A stretch of 64,000 bases of DNA from Raphanus sativus (GCF_000801105.2 NC_079516.1:21427043-21491042); one strand, 5' to 3'; positions 1-10,630 are shown, counted from the first letter of the stretch. The notes: a model not told the origin generated them from the sequence alone. A program made the numbers and translations.

Positions 1-13
1 TCACTACAGAGAG

Positions 14-1626
14 ATGTTCGGTGAGCCTGGTAGTCAGTTAGACCCGCCAGGTTCTTCTTCAGGTGCCGGCGGTTCCGGTTCTTCAGATCAGGAGTCTGTT
101 CCCGAGACTCAGCATTTTTTTCCTCCGATGCCTCCTCCGATGGCTCATCCGATGGCTCCTCCGGTGGCTCCTCCGGTAGCTCCTCCGATGGCTCCTCCTA
201 AGATTCCCGCCGCTGTTCATTCCGATCTCATGGTGCCACCTACTGTTCCCTTCTCGCAGTACACTGTCGAGGATATTCTCGGTATGCCAGGCAGAGCTGG
301 TTTACCAATCATAGACCCCGACAGACCCGACGGGATTTTGTGGTAAGTGCATTTTTAATTAATTATTTTAATTTATAACTTCATTAAATAATTTAAATTT
401 TCATTTTTTCCAGGTTTGGGGTTGACAATTGCCTTGCGACAGATGTAACCGAGACGATTAAAGGTTACTTCTCCATGGCGCATCCAAACTGGAAGTTGAC
501 GCCGATCTACATCAGAAAGACGTGGTTCAAGATTTACGCTGTAAGTAATTCTATTAATTAATTATTTTATATTTTTTTCTTAAAATAACAGATTATTAAT
601 TATTATTTTTTGCAGCAAAAGTATCATTGGTCTATCGGGGTCAGTGAGAGAGTGAGGAAGGCGTTTTACGGGAAGGCGCAAGTTCGCTTGGCGGACACGG
701 TTTGCAACTGGAAGGGCGACTGGAACGTCAAGGGATACACCCGTGGCAAACCCGCTGAGCTTACCACGGGTGTTTGGGACGGCCTCATCCGTTACTGGAA
801 GGATCCCAACTCCATTAGGATCGCAAACATTTGTGCTGCCGCCCGTAACACGGTAGACGAGCACGGTAACTGCCCGATGCTACACTCTGCGGGCCAAAAA
901 CCCCATGCCGGTGTCCGTTTGCAAATGGTATGTAATTAAATAATAATTTTTAATTATTAATTTTAATATAAATATATTTCTAACAATTTTCTTAAATATT
1001 TTTAGGCCAAAGAGTTGGGACGTCTCCCGACTCTTCCGGAACTTTACGAGCGGACCCACAAGAACAAGGCGGGCCAGTTTTTAGATGGCAAGTCCGAGCT
1101 AATCTACAACGACGTTATTGCTCGGGTTGAGGAGCGCCAGACTCAGCTGACCCAGCAGTCCGCCGACGGATTACCCGTTACCTTATCCACAACTGAAGTG
1201 GATAAGATTTACGAGGAGGTAAATTTTTTAACATTATATCTTTTTAATTATTAATTCATTAAATTTACCTTTTAAATTTAACTAACAAATATATTTTTTT
1301 TTGTTTTTAAGGTTGTCCCTAAGAAAAAGGGACGTACGTTGGGGATCGGTTCCGTCAATGATGTCCCGAGAGCGACATCGTCTTATGCTCAGAGACAGAC
1401 CGAAGAAGTCACTCAGTTGCGTTCCGAGCTGGGCGCGACCAAAAGCCGTGTGAGTGGACTCGAGGCCTTCATCAACGTTATAGCGTCCACAAACCCGGAA
1501 TGGGAAGCTTTGTTGAGGAACATAAAACAACAAAATCCCATTCTAGGCGAGTCATCGGGCACACATAACGAGGAGGATGTTACGAGGAGGAGCGATGAAT
1601 TCTACGAGGCCATGAATGAGCCTTAG
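14..1626 (+). CDS. Plant transposase-family protein (Ptta/En/Spm, Transposase_24 type), possibly 5' incomplete
   Basis: Five exons with canonical GT/AG sites: 14-342, 414-540, 616-927, 1006-1218, 1312-1626 (431 residues from the ATG at 14). The frame may extend beyond the window start. The N-terminus is a low-complexity Pro/Met/Ala stretch (repeated PPMAP/PPVAP units, about residues 36-62). It is followed by the W-K-x-x-P...W-x-K...Y-x-W...R-x-x-F region and the [12 protein letters not shown] block typical of the plant transposase_24 family, and a C-terminal coiled-coil-like segment ([20 protein letters not shown]). This second CACTA protein accompanies the TNP2-like transposase, which is not in the window. 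The gene sits just inside the element's 3' subterminal repeats. All exon joins keep frame, so the copy looks undamaged within the window. Family assignment is by motif recall. Confidence 0.75.
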
Positions 1627-1809
1627 TTTTTTTAGTTTTTTTTCGGTTTATGTATTATAAAATCCAAAACTTAATTATATATAAAATATTTTGTTGCTTT
1701 TGAATTTTATTTAAAATTTATTTATAAACCCAAATATTTAAATACGTTTATTTTATTAAATTAATAATTATTATATCAAATAATATTTTTATTAATTCGA
1801 AAATTGGCA

Positions 1810-2249
1810 TTATACGAGTTATTTACGTCGAAATGATTTCCGAGGAATTTACGAGGAAAGTCTTACGAAGTTTTTACGAGGAAAATGTTTCAACGATTCT
1901 ACATGGACTTTACGAGGAAACCTTTTCATGGATATTACATCGAATTTACGAGGATTTGTTTTCAAGGATCTTACGTGTAAGTAACGACGCGTGTTTCGCG
2001 TGGTTTGTACGAGGAAAGTCCGCGAGTGATTTACGAGGAATAGCGGCGAGGAACTTACGACGAAATATTAACTTCGTCTTTACGAGGAAATAAAACACTC
2101 GCTAGTCTACGAGAAAATGGCGACGAACGTTCTGTTACGACGGACGATAAACGACGAAACACTTTTCCTCGTTAATTCCTCGTAAACATCCTTTTACGAG
2201 GAATTAACGAGGAAAGTGGCCCTCGTTAAACATCTGTTTTCTTGTAGTG
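1810..2249. repeat. CACTA subterminal repeat array
   Basis: More than ten copies of a roughly 12-bp unit close to TTTACGAGGAAA, with variants such as TTACGACGAAA, plus inverted copies near the end (TTCCTCGTAAA at 2175-2190). In CACTA elements such arrays bind the regulatory transposon protein. An 86-codon open frame at 1833-2093 across the array is a by-product of the repeat and is not called as a gene. Confidence 0.75.
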
Positions 2250-2974
2250 TTTATTCATACGATACGGTGAAAAAGGAGTGGAAATTATTGACCAAGCTCG
2301 ATGAAGAGGGAGAACCCAAGGCTCACACTTACCATTTGATGGCTTCGGATGCAAACCATGTGTATGTATTCGGTGGGGTGAGCAAAGGTGGGACGAACCA
2401 AACCCCTGTGCGTTTCAGGACGATCGAGGCATATAACATTGCTGCTGGGATATGGGTTCAGTTACCGGATCCTGGAGTGCAGTTCGAGAAGTTCGAGAAA
2501 AGAGGTGCATCTGGATTCATTGTGGTGCAAGGAAAGATTAGGGTGATTTACGGGTTTGCTAATTCGCCTGATCCTAATGGGAAGAACGACTATGAGTCTG
2601 ATCTTGTGAACTACTTTAATCCCGCTACTGAAATATGGACCGAAGTGGAGACTAAAGGACAGAAACCTTTGGCGAGGAGAGTGTTTGGTCATGCGTTAGT
2701 AGGAAAATATATACTAATATTTGGAGGTGAGATCTGGCGGGACCCAAAAGCACATTTGAGTCCCGGGACGTTGTCCAGTGAGGATTTTGCGTTGAACACT
2801 GAGACATTGGTGTGGGAGAAGTTTGGAGGAGGAACTGAACCGGGGCAACTTGGTTGGCCCGCCTACACGAGTGCCACCGTCTATGGAAAGAAAGGCCTCC
2901 TCATGCATGGAGGAAAACGTCCGACCAATAATCCTACCGATTAGATGTACTTCTACGCAGTCAATAGCGCCTAA
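2250..2974 (+). pseudogene. Nitrile/epithiospecifier-type kelch protein, 5'-truncated by CACTA
   Basis: The frame from 2251 encodes the C-terminal two thirds of a specifier protein (ESP/NSP/TFP family). These kelch beta-propellers steer glucosinolate breakdown to nitriles, epithionitriles or thiocyanates after myrosinase action. Kelch blades are visible as VYVFGG, YFNPATEIW, ILIFGGE and LVWEKFGGG; the end carries the family's LLMHGGK...YFYAVNSA tail. The N-terminal part is missing because the CACTA terminus abuts at 2249/2250. A TAG at 2942-2944 interrupts the last ten codons; the same frame continues to YFYAVNSA and a second stop at 2972-2974. The blades otherwise stay open, so the damage looks recent. 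Homologous functional copies are expected elsewhere in the genome. Confidence 0.85.
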
Positions 2975-3860
2975 TCAATGCCCTCACTACTCTCAAGGTT
3001 TGTTTGTGTGGTGAGTATTTCTAGTAGTGTCTCATGCATACTCTGTATTATATATAATAAAGGTTTGTGAGATGTACTAAAAACAGCCAACTATGCTTGG
3101 CTTATGCTTATCGTTTGAATAAATATATATATGTACTGAATACTGTTTACGTGTGTGTTTAATAAAGGTTATGAAGTTATCTGCAAATGTGTTGTATATT
3201 TTTTTATATTTTTTTTGAAAAAAAATTGTATTATTTCATTTCCCGCAATCGCTTAATTAACATGTACACTAGATATTCAATTAGATGCCGACGTATTATT
3301 TAGCTAGACGCTTATAGCATGAATAATACACCTAACTCTTTTAGATAAGTACGTATAGTTTGCAGTGCCGAGCCTAGAGTATTGGGGGCCTACGGTAAAA
3401 ATTAGTTCATTTTATTTTAGTATATTTGTGTAATAATAACTTTTTAATATAAATACAGATTATTATAGGAAAGAAAAACTATACAAACTTTTAATGGCAA
3501 AGGTTATATTTGTTTAGTAATACATTTTATATATACATATGTATATAAATTCTATACAGAGAAGAAGTTTTCACATTAAGAAGATGGTTAGTGTTCACAA
3601 TAATAAAACAGAGATGAATTTTTTTTGAAATTGAATTATTTTAAGAATACATTGTTTTCAGTAACTATACGAGCATTTTGCCTATGAATATTAGTAAATA
3701 TGGGGCCCTACAATTTAAAAAATAAGAGAGGGGCCTGAGTTCAATGCCACAAAACTTGGGGTTGATTGGTTATTACTGTAGATTTAGATTTTTTGGTTTA
3801 GAAAATAAGCTGTAAGATTTTTTTATTTTTTTGACAGCAAAAACTCCATACTTTTATTAA
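2975..3860. other. Non-coding, AT-rich; possible old repeat
   Basis: This holds the former 3' flank of the kelch gene, with polyadenylation-like AATAAA at 3056 and 3118. At about 3366-3400 and 3700-3735 there are GC-richer blocks (GGGGGCCTACGG, GGGGCCTGAG) that look like parts of a degraded repeat. No convincing gene. Confidence 0.4.
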
Positions 3861-3871
3861 GAAGATTCTAA

Positions 3872-4520
3872 TCAAGTGGTGTCTAGCACCAGCCAAGTTG
3901 GAATCTCAGAGTTAACATGGAAATAACAAAAACCACGAGACCAGGCACTTTTTGCAAGGCGATCAGTTCGGATATTCTTAAGACGTGAAACAAAAGAAAT
4001 GGAGCAAAACATAAACTTGGAACGGAGCTCAAAGAACTCATCAAACTCAGCCATAAGACTTGGACATTCTTCTTCTTCCTCAATAAGCCTAACCAGTTAT
4101 TGACAATCTGATTCAAAAGCCATCGAGACGTGACCGAGAATTAGTGAGGACTTCATAGCCCACAACAAAGTACAGAACTCAGCATGTAAAGGAGACAAAA
4201 CATGGTTACTAGCAAATGAACCAAACATTGTGCTCCCATCCTCATTCTCTATTATGCATCCCCCACCATAGTGAGCATCGCCGTGCTTCCATGATGCATT
4301 GAACCTGCAGAAAGGTCTACGTGGTGGTATATCTTCTAACTCCGGCATAGTAGAAGTTACGTTCTCTTCAAGTACTTTCGGGACGATTTGTGCCAACCTC
4401 CAGGCTTCCGCTTCCATCTTCGCCGAGTGTAGCACTTCCAAAGGCGATATCTCTTTGTTATTGAACACTTTGTCATTTCTTGCTTTCCATAGGAACCAAA
4501 GGATCCAAGAAACTGTAAAA
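3872..4520 (-). pseudogene. LINE-derived RNase H domain fragment
   Basis: Read on the minus strand, the frame starts in the linker WFLWKARNDKVFNN (near 4515) that follows the zinc-binding region of plant L1-type LINEs. It continues through an RVT_3 RNase H domain: FNASWK...GGCIIEN, AEFCTLLWAMKSSL, FESDCQ. An in-frame TAA at 4097-4099 breaks it, after which the same frame continues with the NIRTDRLAKSA helix and stops at 3872. The reverse transcriptase part is absent. This is a 5'-truncated LINE tail decayed by one visible nonsense change. Confidence 0.7.
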
Positions 4521-4539
4521 TTTTTGCTTTAGTTTTAAT

Positions 4540-5572
4540 TTCTTTGGTTTTGGATATTTTTCAAAGCACTTGATAAAAACTGTAGAAATTTTGATTTCTA
4601 AAGCCAATATATTTCCTTTAAAAGATTTTGGGCTGTAGCTTTAGATTTTGTTAATAAGCTTGATTACTTTAGTTTTATTAATTTAGACAAATTTATGACT
4701 GTGTGGAGCACTCACAGTCATACCAATCATCCCCATCCCCTTATCGCATAAGCACGGGTTCTGATAGTTTGTCCACATAACATAATAATATAGAATGTCA
4801 TGACTATATATTATTATTTATTTGATTATCTTCTTTTTCCATGCAAAACCTCAAAAATATTTTTTTTTCTTGAATGCACATTTTTACTTGTAATTTCAAG
4901 CCATCTTTTGCAGACATTTGATCGTCCACGAGAAGTCTATACAATGGGGTCATGATTAATAATTCAAAATTAGGGGACCATTCTCGTAATCAAACTCACC
5001 AGTTCGGCAGTTCCTCAATCCTCACTAGGGTTAGTGCAAATCAATAAGTTGGACGAGGTAGTACTTGTGATATTTCAGCTTGGGACATATTTTATTTGGC
5101 GCTCAATGATAAAGGAGGTAGGGATGCAGAGACAGCCAGGAAATTTGCCTTCAGGGAGTAGTCACATTTGGCATATGCCTGCTTTGACTGAGATCTTTGG
5201 AAGGCTACTTTGGATTCCGTAAGGTTTAGTTCATTAGTGACTCCAAAAGCCTCCGTCCATCCATCCTTTGGATCATGACCGTCTAATAGTATATGCTACT
5301 GGAGCGGTCGAAGGGTCCAATTTTTTTTTAAAAAATACTAAAACATTTTCAAAAGTAAACACATAAATTTGGTTTAAAGTTTTAAAATTTTAGATATATT
5401 CTTAAATTTATAGCTTATAATTTGAAGAGAAACCTAAAATATATATAGATAAAACTATTAGTTTCAAAAATTATTTTATTATATTATTAAATATATAGTT
5501 AACATTTTTTTTTGAACAAGGCCTTAAAAATAATTAAGACGGCCCTGCTTTGGATAGAAGGGCAGAATATAT
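4540..5572. other. Non-coding; short possible LINE scrap
   Basis: Mostly AT-rich DNA without a supported gene. At about 5060-5150 (plus) the translation FQLGTYFIWR followed after a shift by a ND-K-RD-type sequence resembles the end of a LINE zinc-binding region. It is too short to be certain. Confidence 0.3.
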
Positions 5573-5573
5573 A

Positions 5574-6164
5574 CTCCCTGGACTTTATAAATGTTTCCAT
5601 CTCTTTGCTCTACTTTTTTCCCTCCCAAACAAATTACCCTTTATCTCGGGTATTTGCGCTGCAGTGAAATATATGCGTTTTCTTGCCCATCAAATCTGAA
5701 AGTGTTGGACTTGTTATTCGCTTTGTGGTAACTATCTCTAAATATATGAGTTTCAGTTCAACATAAGCAGCAAATAGAAAATTACACATAATTTGTAAGA
5801 ATTAGGTTTAATTCAAAACTACTGATAACTTGATTTGAGTATATATACTGTATATATTTCTCCCTGGACTTTATAAATGTTTCAATTTCATTGCTCTACC
5901 TTTTTCCCTCCCCAAACAAGTTACCCTTTATCTTGGGTATTTGCGCTGCAGTGAAATATATGCGTTTTCTTGCCCATCAAATCTGAAAGTGTTGGACTTG
6001 TTATTCGCTTTGTGGTAACTACCTCTAAATAATATGAGTTTCAGTTCAACATGAGCTGCAAATAGAAAATTACACATAATTTGTAAGAAAAAAAACAACT
6101 AAGTGTTAAAAAAGTTAAGTTTGGTTTAATTCAAAACTACTGATAACTTGATTTGAGTATATAA
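5574..6164. repeat. 286-bp tandem duplication
   Basis: Segment 5574-5846 (CTCCCTGGACTTTATAAATG... to ...TTGATTTGAGTATATA) is repeated at 5860-6164 with few substitutions and a small insertion near 6088-6115. Both copies contain GTATTTGCGCTGCAGTGAA and CAAATCTGAAAGTGTTGG. No open frame is conserved between the copies. Confidence 0.85.
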
Positions 6165-6600
6165 GAAGCATGGGTTTAGTAACAACCACAAATCCAATTG
6201 GTAAGTTGTACTAAATTCATGCTTTTTATATATTCAAATCAAGTTATTTGGAAGAGGTAATACTCATACACTTTTCACACATATTAAGAAACTCATTAAA
6301 ATCATAAAATGCATATATATTTTTATTAATATCATATATCTAACTAATAGTATTTTAGATAAATAGATTTATTTATAAGATGAATGCATTTTGCAATTAA
6401 TTTTGACCTGAAAAGTTGTATAAATTGCATTGGTATTGTAGAATGATATTTTTTATGAAACAAGAAAAATGAGTTAAAGTGACACTTAATATGAAATAGA
6501 GGGAGTAATAGTTTTAAATGTTATGTTTCCGACTTTTTGAATTAAACTTAACTTCTTAACACTGATTTGTTATTTTCTTACAAATTATATGAAATTTTAT
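6060..6600. repeat. Long inverted repeat with asymmetric arm
   Basis: The left arm, about 6060-6180 (AATTTGTAAGAAA...GTTTAATTCAAAA...TTGATTTGAGTATATAAGAAGCATGGGTTTAGTA), is matched in inverted orientation first at 6210-6250 (ACTAAATTCATGC...CAAATCAAGTTAT) and then at 6530-6600 (TTTTTGAATTAAACTTAAC...TTTTCTTACAAATTAT). The gap between the two right-arm blocks is filled by a MITE. Confidence 0.7.
6263..6505. mobile_element. MITE of the CTCCCTC-terminus type
   Basis: The right end reads AAAGTGACACTTAATATGAAATAGAGGGAG followed by TAATA; the left end is a decayed inverted counterpart beginning after TAATA (6258-6262). Internal sequence (CACACATATTAAGAAA, ATGCATTTTGCAATTAATTTT) matches the better copy at 56103-56330, so both belong to one family. 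It splits the right arm of the surrounding inverted repeat. Confidence 0.6.
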
Positions 6601-6673
6601 ATTTACCAATTTACAACCGCTAATTTTTTTATATCTATTAAGGATTTAATGTCTTATGTTCTATTTACAAAAA

Positions 6674-7142
6674 GAGAAATTGCCAAAAATACCATTTTCA
6701 TAGTACCACTTTTCATGTTTACACTAACCACTTTTACCACTACTTTTAATGAAGGGTTTAGATTTGAACGTTTAGGATTTAGGGTTTAGATTTTATGTTT
6801 TAGGGTTTAGATTTGATGTTTTAGGGTTTAGGGTATAAAGTTTAGGGTTTAGAGTTGAGGATTTAGGGTTTATAGTTGAGGTTTCAGGGTTTAGGGTTTA
6901 GAATATTGAATTTAGGGTATATAGTTTAGGGTTTAGGGTTTAGAGTTGAAGATTTAGGGTTTAGGGTTTAGAATTGGGGGTTTAGGATTTAGAATTTTGG
7001 ATTAAAATTTTGAAAAGCATATAAAAACAAAGATATAAGAGTCTTTAACATTTTAATAAATAAGGTATTTTTGAAAATGTGTATTTAGTGGTGGTAAAGA
7101 TGAATAATGGTACCTTCAAAGTGGTATTTTTGAAAATTCCCC
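6674..7142. mobile_element. Non-autonomous Mutator-like element (469 bp) carrying telomere-like repeats
   Basis: A perfect 9-bp direct repeat, TTACAAAAA, lies at 6665-6673 and 7143-7151. Between the copies the ends are about 60-bp imperfect terminal inverted repeats: GAGAAATTGCCAAAAATACC at the left and the reverse complement of GGTATTTTTGAAAATTCCCC at the right, both continuing through TACCA...TTTACCAC. A 9-bp duplication with long TIRs is the signature of Mutator-like elements. The interior is degenerate telomere repeat and has no gene. Confidence 0.8.
6765..6992 (+). repeat. Degenerate telomere-like (TTTAGGG) tract
   Basis: Roughly 25 copies of TTTAGGG or one-base variants (TTTAGGA, TTTAGAG, TTTAGAT), in one orientation, entirely inside the 6674-7142 element. 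It is too degenerate for a recent telomere healing event. Confidence 0.85.
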
Positions 7143-7438
7143 TTACAAAAACACTCAGAGCGGCTAAGAGAAAGTTGGCAAGTACGATTGAAGAACTACG
7201 TCACGCCATTGCATGGTCAGTCAAACCATTTGCGGCCACAGGATCGCTCGGTTGTTCTCTTCTTCAACCGTAGAGAGGCTAAATAAAGACACAAAACACT
7301 GTAACATTGCTGGGTTTATCAAAGAGACATCATGAATTGGATTCTTATGAAGAAACACGAAAAAACATACACAATAATCTTGAAATTGTTCAGCATTAAT
7401 CAAGGAAAGAAACCAAACGAGAAAGTTTAGCTGAAGAT

Positions 7439-7987
7439 TCAAGAGGAAGGGACAAGAACAGATTGCATCATATTCTTGAACTCAAAAAAGTCAACGCGGC
7501 CATCGTGATTGCTATCAACAGAGACAATCATCTTCTCCACGTGTTCAATCTCTCCTGCTTCAGGAAGCCCCAACTTCTTCAAAACGTTCTGAAGTTCCAC
7601 GGGAGATATAAACCCATCACCATCTTCATCAAACACGTTGAAAGCTTCTTCCAGATCTGAATCCGGCGACCCGTCGCACTCGCATTCTCCTCCGAAGAAA
7701 GATTCGTCTAGTGTTTTGTGAAGTGCTTCGAAACCGTCGAACCGGAGTCCGGTTTCGTTCGGTTTGATGAAAGATTCTATGGTTGGTTTGAGCTCGGAGA
7801 TGTCCGCATTGAGCCCAAGTCGTGAGAGGGCTTGACTCAGTTCTTCGACGGTGATGAATCCGTCGTTGTTTTTGTCGAATAGGTCGAAGATACGCTGGAG
7901 ACGAAGAGTGTTTAGACTGGGACTTCGTAGCCGGAAGGAAGAAGATTGTCTCGAGAGTTTCTTCTTCTCGTTGCTGATTATTTCCAT
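7439..7987 (-). CDS. CML42: Calmodulin-like protein CML42 orthologue
   Basis: Single-exon gene, 182 residues. It is a calcium sensor with three canonical EF-hand loops at residues 38-49 (DKNNDGFITVEE), 120-131 (DEDGDGFISPVE) and 158-169 (DSNHDGRVDFFE). The expected second hand (about residues 65-90) has lost its loop. The basic N-terminus RQSSSFRLRSPSLN, the LRLQRIFDLFDKN start of hand 1, the acidic insert SFFGGECECDG and the end FFEFKNMM..SVLVPSS are characteristic of Arabidopsis CML42 (At4g20780, 191 residues). Known role: Ca2+ signalling in trichome branching and herbivore/jasmonate responses. The ATG at 7987 is the first in frame, and a TATA-like ATATAAAAAC lies about 85 bp upstream. The reading frame shows no damage. 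It is the left anchor of the synteny with Arabidopsis chromosome 4. Confidence 0.93.
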   Translation of the reverse strand: MEIISNEKKKLSRQSSSFRLRSPSLNTLRLQRIFDLFDKNNDGFITVEELSQALSRLGLNADISELKPTIESFIKPNETGLRFDGFEALHKTLDESFFGGECECDGSPDSDLEEAFNVFDEDGDGFISPVELQNVLKKLGLPEAGEIEHVEKMIVSVDSNHDGRVDFFEFKNMMQSVLVPSS

Positions 7988-8072
7988 TGTTGCTCTCTTC
8001 TTCTTGGGGTTGCTCGCTCTATTAATATAATCGGAGACTTGTAAGAATCACGAGACCGAGACGTATAACTCT

Positions 8073-8082
8073 GTTTTTATAT
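8073..8082 (-). promoter_or_regulatory. TATA box of CML42
   Basis: The minus strand reads ATATAAAAAC about 85 bp upstream of the CML42 start codon, leaving a short pyrimidine/GA-rich leader (GAAGAAGAGAGCAACA) before the ATG. Confidence 0.5.
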
Positions 8083-8830
8083 TTTACGACTTTGAATCTC
8101 GAGGAGAAGACTATTTAATGTTTGAACATAAATCTAGAAAATTAGTACTAAGTCCAAATAAAATTAATAAAAATGGCTAATTCTTCTTTTTGTCATAACA
8201 AAAACGTTTTTTGTTTGTTTTAGACAATAATCTCTTTTTGATCAATAGTAAATGTTTTAAATTTTTGATTAAGAAATCTCTTTCTATTTGCTACCATAAC
8301 AAAGACGTTTTTTGTTTGTTTTAAAATTTTGTTTAAAAATTTTCTGTTTTTTAAACTTTTATAGTTAGGCTTTTTTGTAATCATATTTATATTTCATATT
8401 TCAAACTGATTTTTTTTAACTTAAATAAAATATTTTATATCTTCAACACTCTCTGTATTGAAAAATTCATTTGTGTATTTCAAAACATTTTCTATATTAA
8501 ATTTAGTTTATGTAATATAGTTTTTATTTTAAATGAAACTAATTTTGTAAGGAGTTGAGATAATTCGGATCCGTACTATGATTTTTTTATTTAATCATTT
8601 GTTATTTCAACTTGATTTTATTTTGAGGTTTCATTTAATAAATGCTTTCAAATAGTTAATAACTTGAAATGAGTTAAGATAATGCTTTCAAATAATTGAT
8701 AACTTTCGGATAAATGGGTTTAACATAATATATTTTAAATGGGTTACTAAACATAATCGAAAATTTCAAGTTATTAATTATTTAAAATCATAATTTTTAT
8801 TACGTAAAATAATTTTTCCAACAAAAATAT

Positions 8831-8863
8831 ACCCGCCATTTTTAAGGGCGGATCGAAATCTAG
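8831..8863 (+). mobile_element. Helitron 3' terminus
   Basis: ACCCGCC...GGGCGGAT hairpin, then CGAAATCTAG with CTAG at 8860-8863 followed by T. A GC hairpin about 8 bp before CTRR, inserted in front of T, is the Helitron 3' end signature. The 5' end was not located. Confidence 0.65.
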
Positions 8864-9099
8864 TATATTTTAAATGAGTTACTAAACATAATCGAAAATT
8901 TCAAACCCATTGATCCGAAAGTTTCAAGCCCATTTCATTTTAATAATTCATTGAACAAAAAAATTGGACTGTCAATTTATTTTAAAACTCTATTGGGCTT
9001 TTAAGTGGCCGAAATTCCCTTTTAATTACACGATTTCATTTAAAAAAGGAAAATAAATGGGATGTTTTGTAAAAACATAAAAATTTCAGGGGCAGATTC

Positions 9100-9129
9100 A
9101 CAAACATGATTCTGCTTTAATAGTATAGA
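9100..9129 (-). mobile_element. Helitron 5' terminus
   Basis: The minus strand reads A followed by TCTATACTATTAAAGCAGAATC from 9129. This TCTATACTATTAAA start, with TC after A, is the usual Brassicaceae Helitron 5' end. No matching minus-strand 3' end was found nearby, so the copy is truncated or rearranged. Confidence 0.5.
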
Positions 9130-10119
9130 TAACTTTCCCAATGTTTCCATCGCCGAGTGATACATAATGTACATTGTTTAAACCGATACAGGCATGTTAC
9201 TAATGTCAGAATGACTATAGTTAAATGGCATTGATTAAAATAAAATGTGCCAGACTTAGCGTTAGTGGCCTTAATTAAACTAAACTAGAGTTTTGATACG
9301 TATGTGCGGATATTTTCTCACTTTATAAATATATAATTTTGATATTACCATAAACATTTTAAATATATGATTTACATTTAGTATTATATTGTATAATTTA
9401 CTAATTTTATTTTAGGCTTCATATTCATATGATTAATATATAAATCATAACAATGTAATTAATCACTAAAATTTCATTTTTTTCTGGTAACACATTTTAA
9501 AATAATACTTGAATTAAATGTCAGTACTATAATATTTTGTATATAATAATTTTTAGATAATATATTGCTTTGAGCTTCAAAATAAACAAAAAAATATTCT
9601 ATAGTTGTAAATAAATGTTTAACATGTGTTAATAATTTTAGTTTTTGCATAAAATATTAGATAATTTACGATGTTTTAATAATGAATGATGAATTTATTT
9701 ATATGAAAGAATTTTGAAAATAAGTTAATCTACTAATTAATATAATTTTTTCATATTTATTTCATAGAGTACCTCTATTTTAATACACCATAGACTATAA
9801 TGATAAATTTATAAAAGTAAGATAATTTTTTTTTTGCTTTTATGATAAATTTTTAATTGACACTAACTATAATAATGTTATATTATTAATTTCTAATTTA
9901 ATTAATACATTACTTTATAAAAAAACTATTTAAAATGTTTGGTAGAATTTTGTTAGATTTTTATCAACATATTTTGTTATTATAAAAATAAAATTTAAAT
10001 TTATTGTTAAAATTAATTTATTATTAATATATAGTGATTATTAATATTTAATATTAATAATCAAATATGTCATATTATATACTTAATTAAATGATTTTAC
10101 TATGACTTGTCAACAGTAG

Positions 10120-10152
10120 ATAAAAAATAGAACTTTAACTTAATAGATTAGA
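10120..10152 (-). mobile_element. Helitron 5' terminus, second subfamily
   Basis: The minus strand from 10152 reads TCTAATCTATTAAGTTAAAG. It matches, with few changes, the 5' end proposed for the Helitron at 14002-15122 (TCTAATCTATTAATTTAAAG). No partner 3' end is seen. Confidence 0.4.
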
Positions 10153-10284
10153 TAACTAGATCTAACCAAAAACACAACAAACATATTTTATTGCATCTAA
10201 AGAAGGTTTAATATATATATAATAATTTAATATTAAATATGATTCTGGATCCATAGTCTTTTATATTTTTATCTGCATAACTGA

Positions 10285-10630
10285 AATGTAGTGTAACTCG
10301 GGATAACTACTGAGACTTCAGTAAAACTAGTAAAACTCGATATAACTAATTTAGTAAAACTAGTAGAAAACGATATAATTATTTCAGTAGAACTAGTAGA
10401 ACTTGGAATAACTACATAAGTAGAACTAGTAATACACGGTGTAACTATCTTAGTAAAACTAGAAGATATCGGTATAATTATCTCAGTAAAACTAGTAGAA
10501 TTCGGTATAACTAACTCAGTAAATTAATAGAACTCGGTACAACTACCTCAGTAAAACTAGTAGAACTCGGTACAACTATCTCAGTAGAATTGGTAGAGCT
10601 CAGTACAACTACCTCAATATAACTAGTTGA
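10285..10630. repeat. 33-bp minisatellite, about 10-11 copies
   Basis: The unit is close to CTCAGTAAAACTAGTAGAAC plus TCGGTACAACTAC (33 bp). The clearest copies lie at 10480-10630 and copies become more diverged towards 10285. The period is a multiple of three, but stops occur in every frame, so it is not coding. Confidence 0.8.

Larger units (their letters stand above)
1..2249 (+). mobile_element. CACTA (En/Spm) transposon, 3' part
   Basis: The right end reads ...TTCTTGTAGTG at 2239-2249, the reverse complement of the CACTA terminus CACTACAAGAA. Immediately inside it, 1810-2249 is packed with TTTACGAGGAAA-type subterminal repeats in both orientations, as CACTA elements have. A multi-exon transposon gene occupies 14-1626. 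The 5' end lies outside the window, so the 3-bp target duplication cannot be checked. The sequence directly after 2249 is coding sequence of a kelch gene, so the element inserted into, or captured up to, that gene. Confidence 0.85.
8150..10284. other. Gene-free AT-rich DNA with Helitron debris
   Basis: No coding region is supported. It contains Helitron-type termini (listed separately). About 50 bp, ATATTTTAAATGRGTTACTAAACATAATCGAAAATTTCAA, is repeated at 8729-8772 and 8865-8908 on either side of a Helitron 3' hairpin. Confidence 0.5.

Noticed and set aside
1833..2093. 86-codon open frame with repeated YEE/FTRK residues
   Set aside because: It is a translation of the CACTA TTTACGAGGAAA subterminal repeats, not a protein.
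10285..10630. CRISPR-like array
   Set aside because: Repeats are contiguous without unique spacers and the DNA is plant nuclear; it is a minisatellite.
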